Source: Leptolyngbyaceae cyanobacterium MO_188.B28
GTDB taxonomy: Bacteria > Cyanobacteriota > Cyanobacteriia > Phormidesmidales > Phormidesmidaceae
Direction of reading: 5' to 3'
Length of the DNA stretch: 38,221 nucleotides
Assembly: GCA_030065175.1 (NCBI GenBank)
Contig: JASJDH010000015.1
Span: 1-38,221 of the forward strand
Part shown: one piece after another, positions 1 to 8,779 of the stretch
Numbering within the stretch: position 1 is the first letter of the stretch
Layout: each line of letters begins with the position of its first letter
Notes under the pieces: model-generated
What the model saw: only the letters and a program-made list of their open reading frames with translations
The model's database searches: none
Told to the model about the DNA's origin: nothing
Position numbers and translations under genes: made by a program

Positions 1-1
1 C

Positions 2-385
2 AGCATTTTTCCATTACCGCCTATCAACTCAGCCCAAGGCTCCCCTCTGTTAGTAGGCGGAATTGTTTTCGGCCTGATGAATGATACCCCTGAGGCGCGA
101 GCGTTGATGGCCTATCTGGCGACGCCGCAACCCCATGAAATTTGGGCCGGTTTGGGCGGCTATATTTCTCCCCATCGTCAGGTAAGACTAAGCGCTTACC
201 CCGATGAACTCACCCGACGTCAGGCGGAAATCCTCGCGAATGCCGATGTAATTCGCTTCGACGGTTCCGATTTGATGCCTGGAGCCGTGGGGACTGGCTC
301 ATTTTGGTCGGGGATGGTGGATTATGTCGGCGGCAAAGATGTCGATGCCGTGTTGATGGATATTGAAGATAGTTGGCCGAATTAG
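2..385 (+). CDS. Sugar ABC transporter substrate-binding protein, C-terminal part (partial)
   Basis: This is the 3' end of a gene that enters from the left edge; the frame is open from base 2 and stops at 383-385. The visible part starts SIFPLPPINSAQG and continues through a helix with LMNDTPEARALMAYLATPQ and then IWAGLGGYISPHRQV. This layout is typical of the C-terminal lobe of family 1 solute-binding proteins, closest in feel to alpha-glucoside binding proteins (AglE-like). Such proteins are periplasmic lipoproteins that pass sugars to an inner-membrane permease. The internal ATG at 77 is not the start, because homologous-looking sequence continues upstream of it. The permease and ATPase genes are not in the window. 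The family call is fairly safe; the substrate is a guess. Confidence 0.75.
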   Translation, partial: SIFPLPPINSAQGSPLLVGGIVFGLMNDTPEARALMAYLATPQPHEIWAGLGGYISPHRQVRLSAYPDELTRRQAEILANADVIRFDGSDLMPGAVGTGSFWSGMVDYVGGKDVDAVLMDIEDSWPN

Positions 386-462
386 ACTTGAGCGGAAAGA
401 TAAAGTCCCAGTTGAAGGAAGAAAATGGGTGAATGGGTAAAATTCTTGAATAAGGATATCTG

Positions 463-1023
463 ATGAATACCATTGAGCAATTTAAGGGGCTCCAACAAAA
501 AGGGGAAATTAGCACAGAGGAGGCTTTGGAACTCTTCGATCGTTTGGATAGTGTGAATTTAGAGTTCATGATGGGGATATGGCGCGGATCGGGCTTTCAT
601 ACCAATCACCCTATGGATGGACTATTGGAAGCTTCTAATTGGTATGGGAAAGAATTTATCGGTCCCGATCAGGTCCATCCTCTGTTGTTTTTAGATGGTC
701 ACAAAAAGATCTTTAAGGTTGCGCCAAATCCAATTGCAATGAATCTAGCGCTTCGTTTTCCATTTCCCAAAAGTAACGCAATAAAACCGTTGCTTACTCT
801 GGTGAATTCGATGCTAAAGACAGAGGAAAGCCAGGCCAGGATTCGGATGATGGAGCATCGTCAAAAGATCAGTGCAACGATGATCTACGACCATTTGCCT
901 ATTCATGACATCTTCAGAAAGATTGATGACGATACAGTGCTAGGTTTAATGGATTTCAAAGGGATGCAACAACCATTCTTTTTTGTCTTGAAGAGGACTG
1001 CGCTTACCTCTGAATCAGCGTGA
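463..1023 (+). CDS. GXWXG / DUF4334 domain protein
   Basis: This 186-residue protein has the motif GIWRG at residues 38-42, which is the GXWXG signature, followed by a C-terminal DUF4334-type region (about 115-180) with MMEHRQKISATMIYDHLPIHD and a GLMDFKG turn. The two domains usually occur together in proteins of this length. Their biochemical role is not established; the fold is thought to be a small beta-rich binding module. There is no signal peptide or membrane segment. The ATG at 463 has AAGGAT about 6 bases upstream. It lies 77 bases after the ABC-transporter gene on the same strand, so co-transcription is possible but there is no functional link. Confidence 0.8.
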   Translation: MNTIEQFKGLQQKGEISTEEALELFDRLDSVNLEFMMGIWRGSGFHTNHPMDGLLEASNWYGKEFIGPDQVHPLLFLDGHKKIFKVAPNPIAMNLALRFPFPKSNAIKPLLTLVNSMLKTEESQARIRMMEHRQKISATMIYDHLPIHDIFRKIDDDTVLGLMDFKGMQQPFFFVLKRTALTSESA

Positions 1024-1159
1024 ACTAAACTATTCAGAATTGAATTTGCTCCATTCAGCGCTAGATTCTCATGACAAGGAATTTGCAGCTCAGTAACACT
1101 CCATTACCCTCATCCCCAGCCTTTTTATTGATTTTTTACTTATCCCTAACCCGGAAAAT

Positions 1160-2071
1160 TCAATGAAAATGAGTTGGGACGTTAGTCTTCACTTGGAGGG
1201 TGACATGTCCAATGCCAAATTGGCTATGCAGCAGTTTGGACGCCTGGTCTAGAAACGCATCGCCGGGATATCCCCTGGGCATCACCAGGTGAGCAGTGAG
1301 GGCGACTTCAACCGTGCTGATGGGCCAAATGCGTAGGTTATGAATTTGAGTCACGCCGGGCAGTTCACCCAGAAATCGTTGAACTTGGGAGGCGTCAACC
1401 TGCTGCGGCACCCCATCCAAAGATAGCCTGAGAGACGCGACTAAAAGTTGCCAGGCTCCAGCCACTACCACCGCTACAATGATTAAACTCACCACGAGTT
1501 CAAGCCAAAGCCAGTCGGTTAATAGCAAACCAACCCCGGTTAACACCACGCTGAGAGAAATCAGGGCGTCTACCCCCATATGGAGAATCACCACCCGGAT
1601 GTTCAAGTCTTTCTGTTGAACTGACATAAATAACAGAGCGGCGGAAATGTGAATCAGGATGCCTATACAGGCTATCCAAATGACAACATCGCCAGCGCTA
1701 GGCGCCGGTTCCTGAACATAGCGGACTGCTTCCCAGATAACTTCTCCCATCGACATCAGAATGATAATCGAGTTTAAAAGCGCCGCCAGAATAGAGGCGC
1801 GACGCAATCCATAGGTGAAGTTATGGGAAGGGCGGCGCTGAGCCAAAAAAGCCCCTCCCCAAGCCAGGAGAAGACCTAGCACATCGCGTAAGTTATGTCC
1901 GCCATCAGCTAAGAGCGACAGAGAATGGGTTTGGAAACCAAACCACTCCTCTACAATCACAAAACCGAAATTTAGGGTTAGCCCGATTAGAAAAATTAGG
2001 TTGTAACTAAGCGTCCTAGACCGATTGGGGTGGACGTTCTCATAACTATGGGGGATTGCCATCTCTGCCAA
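1160..2071 (-). CDS. Cation diffusion facilitator (Zn/Co/Cd efflux), copy 1
   Basis: This 303-residue inner-membrane transporter belongs to the CDF family (CzcD/ZitB-like), which exports divalent metals in exchange for protons. About six hydrophobic segments are visible. The metal-site pattern in TM2 is LLADGGHNLRD, and TM5 has HMGVD, so both His-x3-Asp pairs are present. The cytoplasmic C-terminal domain has IHNLRIWPISTVEVALTAHLVMP. A second Met at residue 4 (base 2062) aligns with the start of the neighbouring paralogue (MAIPHS) and may be the true start. Compared with the paralogue, the N-terminal His-rich tail is largely lost and the Gly before the second Asp in HNLGD is Arg. It is the downstream member of a tandem duplication. 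Confidence 0.88.
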   Translation of the reverse strand: MAEMAIPHSYENVHPNRSRTLSYNLIFLIGLTLNFGFVIVEEWFGFQTHSLSLLADGGHNLRDVLGLLLAWGGAFLAQRRPSHNFTYGLRRASILAALLNSIIILMSMGEVIWEAVRYVQEPAPSAGDVVIWIACIGILIHISAALLFMSVQQKDLNIRVVILHMGVDALISLSVVLTGVGLLLTDWLWLELVVSLIIVAVVVAGAWQLLVASLRLSLDGVPQQVDASQVQRFLGELPGVTQIHNLRIWPISTVEVALTAHLVMPRGYPGDAFLDQASKLLHSQFGIGHVTLQVKTNVPTHFH

Positions 2072-2431
2072 ATAGGGGGGTGCACGCTACCAAATGTTTT
2101 ACTATGATTTACGTCCGATACACTTGCGAGACAATACGTCAACGAGACGGTGAAACGCTTAGTGTTTCTTCAAAGTAAATTCAAAGTAATTTCGTATTCT
2201 ATGTTAAACAACGAAACGTGATAAACTCGTGACGCCCAACAGACCAATGGCAATAGGCATTGACAGTCTATGATTCCGACTCCCAATGCTTGAGCTAGCA
2301 ATTCATCCTCTCCCCGGCTTTCTTCTATTGAGAGTCTTTGAGTCTTGGGAAAAGGCATTGGCGGCCTACAATTCTGGCTCCCAATGCTTGATCTAGCAAT
2401 TTATCCTCTCCGCAGCTTTCTTCTGCCTTCT
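2072..2431. repeat. Intergenic region with duplicated flank and 71-bp imperfect direct repeat
   Basis: This is the 360-base gap between the two CDF genes. It carries two copies of a 71-base unit, at 2256-2326 and 2354-2424, with 98 bases between starts and about 85% identity by eye; both contain the block CTCCCAATGCTTGA. The part near 2193-2245 resembles the region upstream of CDF copy 2 (about 3525-3580), with AACGTGATAAA shared, so the flanks were duplicated with the gene. Read on the minus strand the repeat units give similar peptides (GEDELLAQALG and GEDKLLDQALG), but the second is closed by stops, so I do not call a gene. Confidence 0.6.
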
Positions 2432-3397
2432 TCAATACGCCAACCATCCTTTTGCGTATTGAGAAAATCCACCCCTAGACCTCAGTCGGGGAATTCGATA
2501 CGAATGGATTGGGACTCCAGTTTTCACCTGTAGGGTTGTGTGGCTAATGCCAAATTGATGGGATAGCTGTTGGCCGATTTGGTCTAGAAACGCATCGCCA
2601 GGATGTCCTTTGGGCATCACTAGATGGGCGGTGAGGGCAACTTCAGCCGTACTAATGGGCCAGATGTGTAAGCTGTAGATTTGAGCAACCCCAGGTAATT
2701 GACTCAAAAACAAATGCACTTCGGAGGGCTCAATATGTTTCGGCACGCCATCTAGCGCTAGACTGAGGGAATCGTTTAGGAGTCTCCATGCCCCCACAAC
2801 CACTAGAGCCGCAATGATTAAGCTCACGACAGGTTCGAACCAAAGCCATCCTGTCGTGAGCATGGCAATGCCTGTCAGAACCACACCCAGAGAAACTAGG
2901 GCGTCAACCGCCATATGAAAAATCACCATTCGGATATTCAGATCTTGCCGTTGGCCAGACATAAAGAGCAGAGCGGTGGCGGTATTGATTACGATGCCAA
3001 TACAGGCGACCCAGATAATCACACCGCCAGCAGAGGGGGTAGGCTCCATAATATAAAAAACCGATTCCCGAGCAATTTCCGCCATCGCCGCCAGTAAAAT
3101 AATCGCGTTTAAAAGCGCCGCTAAGATTGATGCGCGACGCCATCCAAAGGTGTACCGCTTGGTGGGCGGACGTTGAGCCAAATAAGCGGCTCCCCAAGCT
3201 AATAGAAGTCCCAGCACATCCCCTAAATTATGTCCGCCATCAGCCAGAAGCGCCAAGGAATGGTTCCAGAAGCCGAACAGCTCTTCGACAATCACAAACC
3301 CTAAATTCAGGGCTACTCCAATCAAGAATAGTCGATTGTAACCAAGGTTTTGGGGGTGTTCATGGGAAGTGTGTTCATGACTATGTGGGATTGCCAT
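2432..3397 (-). CDS. Cation diffusion facilitator (Zn/Co/Cd efflux), copy 2
   Basis: This 321-residue CDF transporter is roughly two-thirds identical by eye to the neighbour at 1160-2071. The N-terminus MAIPHSHEHTSHEH is a His-rich cytoplasmic tail, typical of zinc-handling members of the family. TM2 carries LLADGGHNLGD and TM5 FHMAVD, which keeps the metal-coordinating His and Asp residues. The C-terminal domain has YSLHIWPISTAEVALTAHL. After VKTGVPIHS the protein runs on for about 22 residues that copy 1 lacks, probably because the original stop was lost and translation now extends into the intergenic repeat. It is upstream of copy 1 on the same strand. Metal specificity cannot be decided from sequence. 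Confidence 0.88.
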   Translation of the reverse strand: MAIPHSHEHTSHEHPQNLGYNRLFLIGVALNLGFVIVEELFGFWNHSLALLADGGHNLGDVLGLLLAWGAAYLAQRPPTKRYTFGWRRASILAALLNAIILLAAMAEIARESVFYIMEPTPSAGGVIIWVACIGIVINTATALLFMSGQRQDLNIRMVIFHMAVDALVSLGVVLTGIAMLTTGWLWFEPVVSLIIAALVVVGAWRLLNDSLSLALDGVPKHIEPSEVHLFLSQLPGVAQIYSLHIWPISTAEVALTAHLVMPKGHPGDAFLDQIGQQLSHQFGISHTTLQVKTGVPIHSYRIPRLRSRGGFSQYAKGWLAY

Positions 3398-3654
3398 CTC
3401 TGTTAAATCGGGGTGTCATCTCATCTGAATGCGTTACTCTGACTGGATAGTATTGATCAGAGTTACTCAAACATGCTCTCGCGAGATGGTGGAACCCTTG
3501 ATATCTTCCCAGAGTGGATACGTATTGTTATGGTAGAAAAAGCAACGTGATAAAGTCGAGACAACCAGAGGGTAAACCCTCAGAAATCAACGCTTTTTGC
3601 GATATTTAATGGAATGGAGGGTTTTGTTTAAGACCTCATGATCAGTGAGTTGAC

Positions 3655-5121
3655 CTAGGTAATTGCGGTCGCCCAATCCTTGGCCCAACCGAGAGTTTTG
3701 TGAACTTGCTCCAAACTGCTAGCCTCACAGTACAGACGCAAAACCGGTTCGGTGCCGCTAAATCGGATCAACAACCAACTGGCGTCTTCAAGCTGAAATT
3801 TGTAGCCGTCTATGGTTAGGCAGTTCTTAACTAATCGACCCGCCACTTCAGTGGGCAGGTTCGTTTTGAGTTCCTCTAACAGGCGAGAACGCACCTCCAT
3901 GCTGGCCAACGGTAAATCAATTCGGTCATAGGCGGCGCTAAATCCAGCTTGGTCAGAAAGCTGTTGATAGAGGGCGCCGAGGTCCATGCCAGACAACACC
4001 ACTGCTTCCAATACATAGAGGGCTGACAGCAATGCATCCCGCTCTGGAATATGGTGGCCGTAGCCCACCCCGCCCGATTCTTCGCCGCCAATCAGCACCG
4101 GGCTCTCCAACATGCGATCGGCGATGTATTTGTAACCAATGGGCGTTTCGAACAGGGGCAATCCGTGCCGTTCGGCGATCAAAGGAATCAAATTGGAGCC
4201 GCTGATGGTTTTGACGATCTCTCCCTTCATACCGCGCTTAACGATGAGGTGCTCAATCAAGATGGGAATCAAAAATTGGGTGCTGAGGAAATTACCTTGC
4301 CCATCCACGGCGGCAACGCGATCGCTATCCCCATCAAACACCAACCCCACCCTCAGTCCTTCCTTTCCAGCATGTTTGTGGGCGTGAATTTGTCGGAAGA
4401 GTTCAGGAATATACTTAGCTAAGGGTTCTGGCGCACTTCCGCCAAATAACGGATCCGCATCGCCGTTGATTTCTTGCACCGGCGCTTCCAGCAGCTTCGC
4501 CAATCCCCCCGCAGCAGCGCCGTGCATCACATCTGCAAAAACCGTGAGTTGGCCGCTGATCAGCGCCTGACGGATAGCCTCAATGTCCACCATAGCCTTG
4601 AGGCCCTGGCAATAGCTAGGCCAGGGATCAAAGGTTTTTAGCGTTCCAGCCTGGGATGCGGACGGCGGCGTTTCAGAAAGCATCGCCTCAATCTTCTTGG
4701 TCACCTCTGGGGCGACGGACCCGCCAAAGGCCCCCTTCACTTTCAGCCCCGAGTAAATAGCCGGGTTGTGACTGGCCGTGATCACAATCGCCCCCAACGC
4801 ATTTTCCTGCTTAGCCGCCCAGCTAAAGGCGGGGGTTGGCGCGAAGGTTTCGGACAGCAACACATCAAACCCGGCTGCAGTGATGGCGTTAGCAGCCGTC
4901 TGAGCGAATTCAAGGGAGAGAAAGCGGCGATCGTATCCAACAATAACCGTTCGGCTCCCGGTCGTTTCTCCATAGCATTGGTTCAGGACATGGGCCGCCA
5001 GGCCAGCAACTTTAGCGACCCGTTCGAAGGTAAAGTCGGCGGCAATGACGCCACGCCAACCATCCGTTCCAAACTTGATGGGTTTGTTGGCGAATTGAGC
5101 AGGAGAGGGAGCGACCGTCAT
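3655..5121 (-). CDS. Phosphomannomutase/phosphoglucomutase family enzyme
   Basis: This 488-residue cytosolic enzyme belongs to the alpha-D-phosphohexomutase superfamily, which moves phosphate between C1 and C6 of hexose phosphates. All four active-site loops are present: TASHNP at 115-120 with the phosphoserine at 117, the metal loop DGDSDR at 263-268, the sugar loop GGEESGG from 345, and the C-terminal phosphate loop RFSGTEP. The N-terminus IKFGTDGWRG is typical. It resembles the cyanobacterial PMM/PGM-like proteins that coexist with a separate glucose-specific Pgm, and a Pgm is indeed encoded at 15266-16900. The exact hexose preferred (mannose, glucose or glucosamine phosphate) is not decided by these motifs. 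No operon partner is evident. Confidence 0.92.
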   Translation of the reverse strand: MTVAPSPAQFANKPIKFGTDGWRGVIAADFTFERVAKVAGLAAHVLNQCYGETTGSRTVIVGYDRRFLSLEFAQTAANAITAAGFDVLLSETFAPTPAFSWAAKQENALGAIVITASHNPAIYSGLKVKGAFGGSVAPEVTKKIEAMLSETPPSASQAGTLKTFDPWPSYCQGLKAMVDIEAIRQALISGQLTVFADVMHGAAAGGLAKLLEAPVQEINGDADPLFGGSAPEPLAKYIPELFRQIHAHKHAGKEGLRVGLVFDGDSDRVAAVDGQGNFLSTQFLIPILIEHLIVKRGMKGEIVKTISGSNLIPLIAERHGLPLFETPIGYKYIADRMLESPVLIGGEESGGVGYGHHIPERDALLSALYVLEAVVLSGMDLGALYQQLSDQAGFSAAYDRIDLPLASMEVRSRLLEELKTNLPTEVAGRLVKNCLTIDGYKFQLEDASWLLIRFSGTEPVLRLYCEASSLEQVHKTLGWAKDWATAIT

Positions 5122-5296
5122 ATTGGCACTTTCTAAGAAAAACGATTAAAAAAATTGCTGACATCACGAGTTTAACCAGACAATCTTAGGCTTAGCCAGT
5201 TTTTAGGCCAAAATCCATAGAGAATTTATTCTGGCTTCAATCGGTCAATGTCCCTGGAGGGTTATCAACTTAGAGCGGGTAATTTTCCTTGGGGCA

Positions 5297-5364
5297 GAAT
5301 ACAGGAGTCAGAATACAGGAGTCAGGACATGGATTCTGACTCCTGTATTCTGACTTCTGTATTC
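5297..5364. repeat. Long perfect-stem inverted repeat (29-nt arms)
   Basis: Arms 5297-5325 and 5336-5364 are complementary over 28 of 29 positions and are separated by 10 bases. Each arm contains the unit GAATACAGGAGTCA twice in tandem. Such short tandemly repeated units arranged as hairpins are common between genes in filamentous cyanobacteria. It lies downstream of the glutamine synthetase-like gene (minus strand) and could also end that transcript or protect its 3' end, but there is no T-run directly after the stem. Confidence 0.8.
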
Positions 5365-5403
5365 CTTCTCTACTAGCTTGTCCCGGCTAAAATTGGAGCC
5401 CGG

Positions 5404-6732
5404 TCAGTATCGCTCCAGCAGTAATTTCACCTCATCGGTTAAATTCAGCGAATGCATGGCCTCCCATTCGGCCTGACGCACCGCTAGAAAAGTGGTCGCC
5501 AGGGGAGTTCCTAAGGCCTCAAGCAAGGATGAATTTTGACGTAAATGCTCCAACGCGGTCTGGAGATCCGTTGGCAGGGGCGTAATCCCGTGGGCTGTCC
5601 GTTCCTCATCGGTTAGCATTCCCGGATCGACAGCCACGGGTTCAACCGGATCCAATCGGCGGCGAATCCCCTCTAGCCCAGCAGCGATTACACTCCCCAA
5701 CGCCAGATAAGGATTGGCCGAACCGTCGACAGTCTTGAGTTCAATCTGGGTCGGGCTAGGCGATTCAGGATTGCTGGGGATCCTGACGGCGGCCTCTCGA
5801 TTATCCCAGCCCCATGCTCGAAATGCGCCGCTCCAAGCGTGGGGACGAATACGGCGGTAGGAGTTACAACTTGGGGTGGTGATGGCCATTAAGCCGGGGA
5901 GGTGCTCTAAAATCCCCGCAATGAAAGAACGGGCGATTGGGGATAGTTCCCCGTTTCCATCCGGCATTTGATTCTGACCATTCCGCCAAAGGCTCAGGTG
6001 TAGGTGACAGCCGCTGCCGGCGCTGGACTCAAAAATTTTGGCGGCAAAGGAAGCTCGCAGGCCATGTTGCCGGGCGATCGCCCTAACCGTTTCCCGTAGA
6101 ACAATGTGTTGATCCGCGGCTTGCAAGGCATGGGTGTAGCGCACCGTAATCTCCTGTTGCCCAGGCCCTGACTCTGGATAATACTGCTCCACAGGAATAT
6201 TTTGAGCAATCAGGGCGTCTGCGATCGCATCAATCACCGCTCGTTGAATATCCATGGATAAGCTAGCGGCGAAAACAGTTTCATCCGCCGGTGCCACCTT
6301 GTCTCCCTCAACCTGTAGCAAATAAAACTCGGGTTCAAACGCCGCCATGACCTCGACGCCCAACGCCGCCGCCGCTTGAATCATGCGTTTAAGAAACTGT
6401 CGAGAGCACCAAGGCCAGGGTTCGCCATCCTTGGCCATATCCCCCAAGACACGGGCATGACTCGGGGCATAAGGCAACACCGTTAGAGTCGACCAATCCG
6501 GCGTCAGCCAAACCTCTCCCACTGGCCCCAAGCCGCTTCCCGGCGCAACCGCATCGTACATGACTGGAATCGCCTGCTGGGCGGCTGAAAGGCTGACCCC
6601 ATACTTTATATGCCGAGACAATGCGCCAATGTGAATTGCCTTCCCCCGGATCACATTGGCGTTGTCGCACCACAACACCCGTACAAATTTGACCCCTTGC
6701 TTCTGGAGGGATTCAGGAATCGAGTCAGCCAT
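5404..6732 (-). CDS. Glutamine synthetase-like (GSI fold) enzyme
   Basis: This 442-residue protein has the full GSI layout: an N-terminal beta-Grasp region (FVRVLWCDNANVIRGKAI) and a catalytic domain with the metal and ATP motifs AAFEPEFYLL, GSGCHLHLSLW, TTPSCNSYRRI and REAAVRIPS. It is clearly distinct from the true glnA at 11413-12831, being shorter and divergent. Members of this group ligate ammonia or amines to glutamate or related acids (for example gamma-glutamylpolyamine synthetases), so the substrate may not be ammonia. The gene is divergent from the caspase-like gene at 6824 with only 91 bases between them, so the two promoters share that space. Family call is sure; the substrate is unknown. 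Confidence 0.88.
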   Translation of the reverse strand: MADSIPESLQKQGVKFVRVLWCDNANVIRGKAIHIGALSRHIKYGVSLSAAQQAIPVMYDAVAPGSGLGPVGEVWLTPDWSTLTVLPYAPSHARVLGDMAKDGEPWPWCSRQFLKRMIQAAAALGVEVMAAFEPEFYLLQVEGDKVAPADETVFAASLSMDIQRAVIDAIADALIAQNIPVEQYYPESGPGQQEITVRYTHALQAADQHIVLRETVRAIARQHGLRASFAAKIFESSAGSGCHLHLSLWRNGQNQMPDGNGELSPIARSFIAGILEHLPGLMAITTPSCNSYRRIRPHAWSGAFRAWGWDNREAAVRIPSNPESPSPTQIELKTVDGSANPYLALGSVIAAGLEGIRRRLDPVEPVAVDPGMLTDEERTAHGITPLPTDLQTALEHLRQNSSLLEALGTPLATTFLAVRQAEWEAMHSLNLTDEVKLLLERY

Positions 6733-6823
6733 AGCAGATGATTGGGTAAATGGACTCCCCCTATTATTCGGCCAAAGTTGGTATGGTGAAAATTGAAAAA
6801 GATCCTACGTTGGCTGAGTTGTC

Positions 6824-8104
6824 ATGCACCATCGCACTTTGGCGTTAGGGCTGTTTTTGGGAACTGCTGTATGGAGTGCGGCGGTTGGAGCGACCTTCTC
6901 AACACTGGAAGTGGGGATCCCCGCAAGCTTAAGGCCAGAGGTCGAGAGGGCGTCACAGCTCCCCTTTCCAACCGTTCAATCCCAGTCAGATCCGACTTTT
7001 TTGCTGGTTGCCGGGGGCGGAGCCCCTTACTATAACGAAATCGCTCTAGAAAAAAACGTTCTTTACTTCCAGCGCACACTCGAAACGCTTGGGTTTAACC
7101 CCGACAACGCCAGTATTTTTTTCGCCAATGGCGACGATGGACGATCAACGGTGCGCTATCTCGATGAACAGGGACGGGAACGATTCAAGCCGCCCGAAAT
7201 CCCTAATTTGTTAGGTGCCGCCACCCTAACTAATTTTCAGCGCTGGTTTCAGCAGGCGGCGAATCAACCTTTACGCCCTTCCCAGAACTGTCCAGTGTTT
7301 TTTTACTTCACTGGGCACGGCGCCTTTAATGGACAGGACGAAGACAATAACTCGCTGATTCTGTGGAATGAATCGTTAGTCTCTGTCCGACAACTGGCCG
7401 ATCAGTTGGATCAGCTGCCCACTGGACAACCGGTGGTGACGATGATGGCGCAGTGTTACGCCGGCTCATTCGCCAATCTGATTTACCAGGGGGGGGATCC
7501 CAATCAGCCCTTGGCGCCCCAGACTCGATGCGGATTTTTTGCGACGGTAAGTAGTCGACCATCTGTGGGGTGCACCCCTGCGGTTAATGAGGCGGATTAC
7601 AGGGACTATAGCTCTAGTTTCTTTGCCGGATTAAGCGGCCGCGATCGCGTAGGACAATCGGTTAACTCCGCCGACTATAACCAAGACGGCCAGATATCCT
7701 ATGCCGAAGCCCACGCCTTTTCTAAAGTCGATGAGCGCACTTCAGACTGGCCAATTTCCACCTCAGAAGCCTGGCTGCAGCGGCGAGTCAGCCCGGTGAA
7801 TCGGTTCAAAATACTGCGCCGTCCCCTCTCCGACCTGACGACAACCGCCCGCCCTGAGCAAAAATTTGTCGTCGACTCAATCGCTGAAATCCTTCAGTTT
7901 GATTTGGAGCAATCCTTTCAACAAAACAAGCAGAGACTTTCTGGGCTGCTCCTAATGGAGGCGGAAATCCAGGAAGCTTACCTGATGCGGCTGGAGATGG
8001 AACTCCTAAATATCGGGATGGAAGATACGCTTCGAGAGCGCAATAATAGCGACGCGATCGCCATTTTAGAACGCTTACTCACCTGCGAAGCAGGCAGATG
8101 GTGA
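6824..8104 (+). CDS. Secreted caspase-like (C13-type, clan CD) cysteine protease with EF-hand loop
   Basis: This 426-residue protein starts with a signal peptide (about residues 1-23, hydrophobic core LALGLFLGTAVWSAAVGA). The protease core has the clan CD dyad: FFYFTGHGAF with His165, and TMMAQCYAGSF with Cys211, the spacing and context of family C13 (legumain/GPI8-like). Residues 283-294 (DYNQDGQISYAE) form a canonical 12-residue EF-hand calcium loop. The C-terminal third is helical with no recognised domain. It probably acts in the periplasm or outside the cell, and calcium may control it; both are inferences. ATG 6824 gives a complete signal peptide. Cyanobacterial relatives are loosely grouped with orthocaspases, but the Cys context here is C13-like. 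Confidence 0.82.
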   Translation: MHHRTLALGLFLGTAVWSAAVGATFSTLEVGIPASLRPEVERASQLPFPTVQSQSDPTFLLVAGGGAPYYNEIALEKNVLYFQRTLETLGFNPDNASIFFANGDDGRSTVRYLDEQGRERFKPPEIPNLLGAATLTNFQRWFQQAANQPLRPSQNCPVFFYFTGHGAFNGQDEDNNSLILWNESLVSVRQLADQLDQLPTGQPVVTMMAQCYAGSFANLIYQGGDPNQPLAPQTRCGFFATVSSRPSVGCTPAVNEADYRDYSSSFFAGLSGRDRVGQSVNSADYNQDGQISYAEAHAFSKVDERTSDWPISTSEAWLQRRVSPVNRFKILRRPLSDLTTTARPEQKFVVDSIAEILQFDLEQSFQQNKQRLSGLLLMEAEIQEAYLMRLEMELLNIGMEDTLRERNNSDAIAILERLLTCEAGRW

Positions 8105-8110
8105 AGGCAC

Positions 8111-8500
8111 CTAGAGAGTTTCCAAATAATCCAGAAGGTCCGCCATAACCTGAGGCTCAGGCTGAAACTGAGGCATGGGGGGCGTCTTTCCGGTAATGAC
8201 TTGATTGATTAAGCTGACTTTGGAGCGACGAGCTGAAACGCCTCGGAGACTTGGCCCAACTTCTCCAGTGGCCTCAATACCATGACAAGTTGCGCAATTC
8301 ATTTGGAAGATAGCCTGACCCCGATCCGAATGACCCGTTAAAGACAAAACTTCTTGAACATAGGGGTCGGAAACTCTGAAATGCTGAACGCTCAGCACGA
8401 TTAGCGCAATCGTAACCAGAAGACACACGACGATAACCCAGAACCGCTGAGTGACACTAGCAGTGTCGGATGTTTGCTTTTCTAAAGTTTCCTGAGTCAA
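8111..8500 (-). CDS. cytM: Membrane-anchored c-type cytochrome, probably cytochrome cM
   Basis: This 129-residue protein has one N-terminal membrane segment (about residues 20-40) and a single haem c motif CATCH at 69-73, followed by a small class I cytochrome domain with MPQF near residue 109, whose Met is the likely second axial ligand. It would be anchored in the thylakoid or plasma membrane with the haem domain in the lumen or periplasm. Size and layout match cyanobacterial cytochrome cM, an electron carrier linked to respiration and stress; I name it on that basis with moderate certainty. It is divergent from petG, and its end lies only 6 bases from the end of the caspase-like gene (convergent). 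Confidence 0.75.
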   Translation of the reverse strand: MTQETLEKQTSDTASVTQRFWVIVVCLLVTIALIVLSVQHFRVSDPYVQEVLSLTGHSDRGQAIFQMNCATCHGIEATGEVGPSLRGVSARRSKVSLINQVITGKTPPMPQFQPEPQVMADLLDYLETL

Positions 8501-8779
8501 GGGTCGTTAGCCGAGCGGCAAATAAAGTTTAGTTATGATTACACAGCTTAAAGTTTTCTAAGCAAATCTTGCAAGACTAAGGACAGCCAGAAAGGTTCAA
8601 ATTTCTTTTTTTTTCTTAAATTTATCTGTAACTCCTATTCTGCCTTAAATTCCGGTTAAACTACCAATTAGGTCATTTACCCACACACGTAACGCACTAT
8701 TACAGACTATTATGAAGGGTAGGTAACAAACCTAAACTTTATAGTGTTATAGCCATCTCGGTTGAAAAGGAGTACTAAC

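Noticed and set aside
2170-2358. 62-codon minus-strand gene
   Set aside because: It lies over the direct repeat, has no binding site and no recognisable family; the sister unit has stops.
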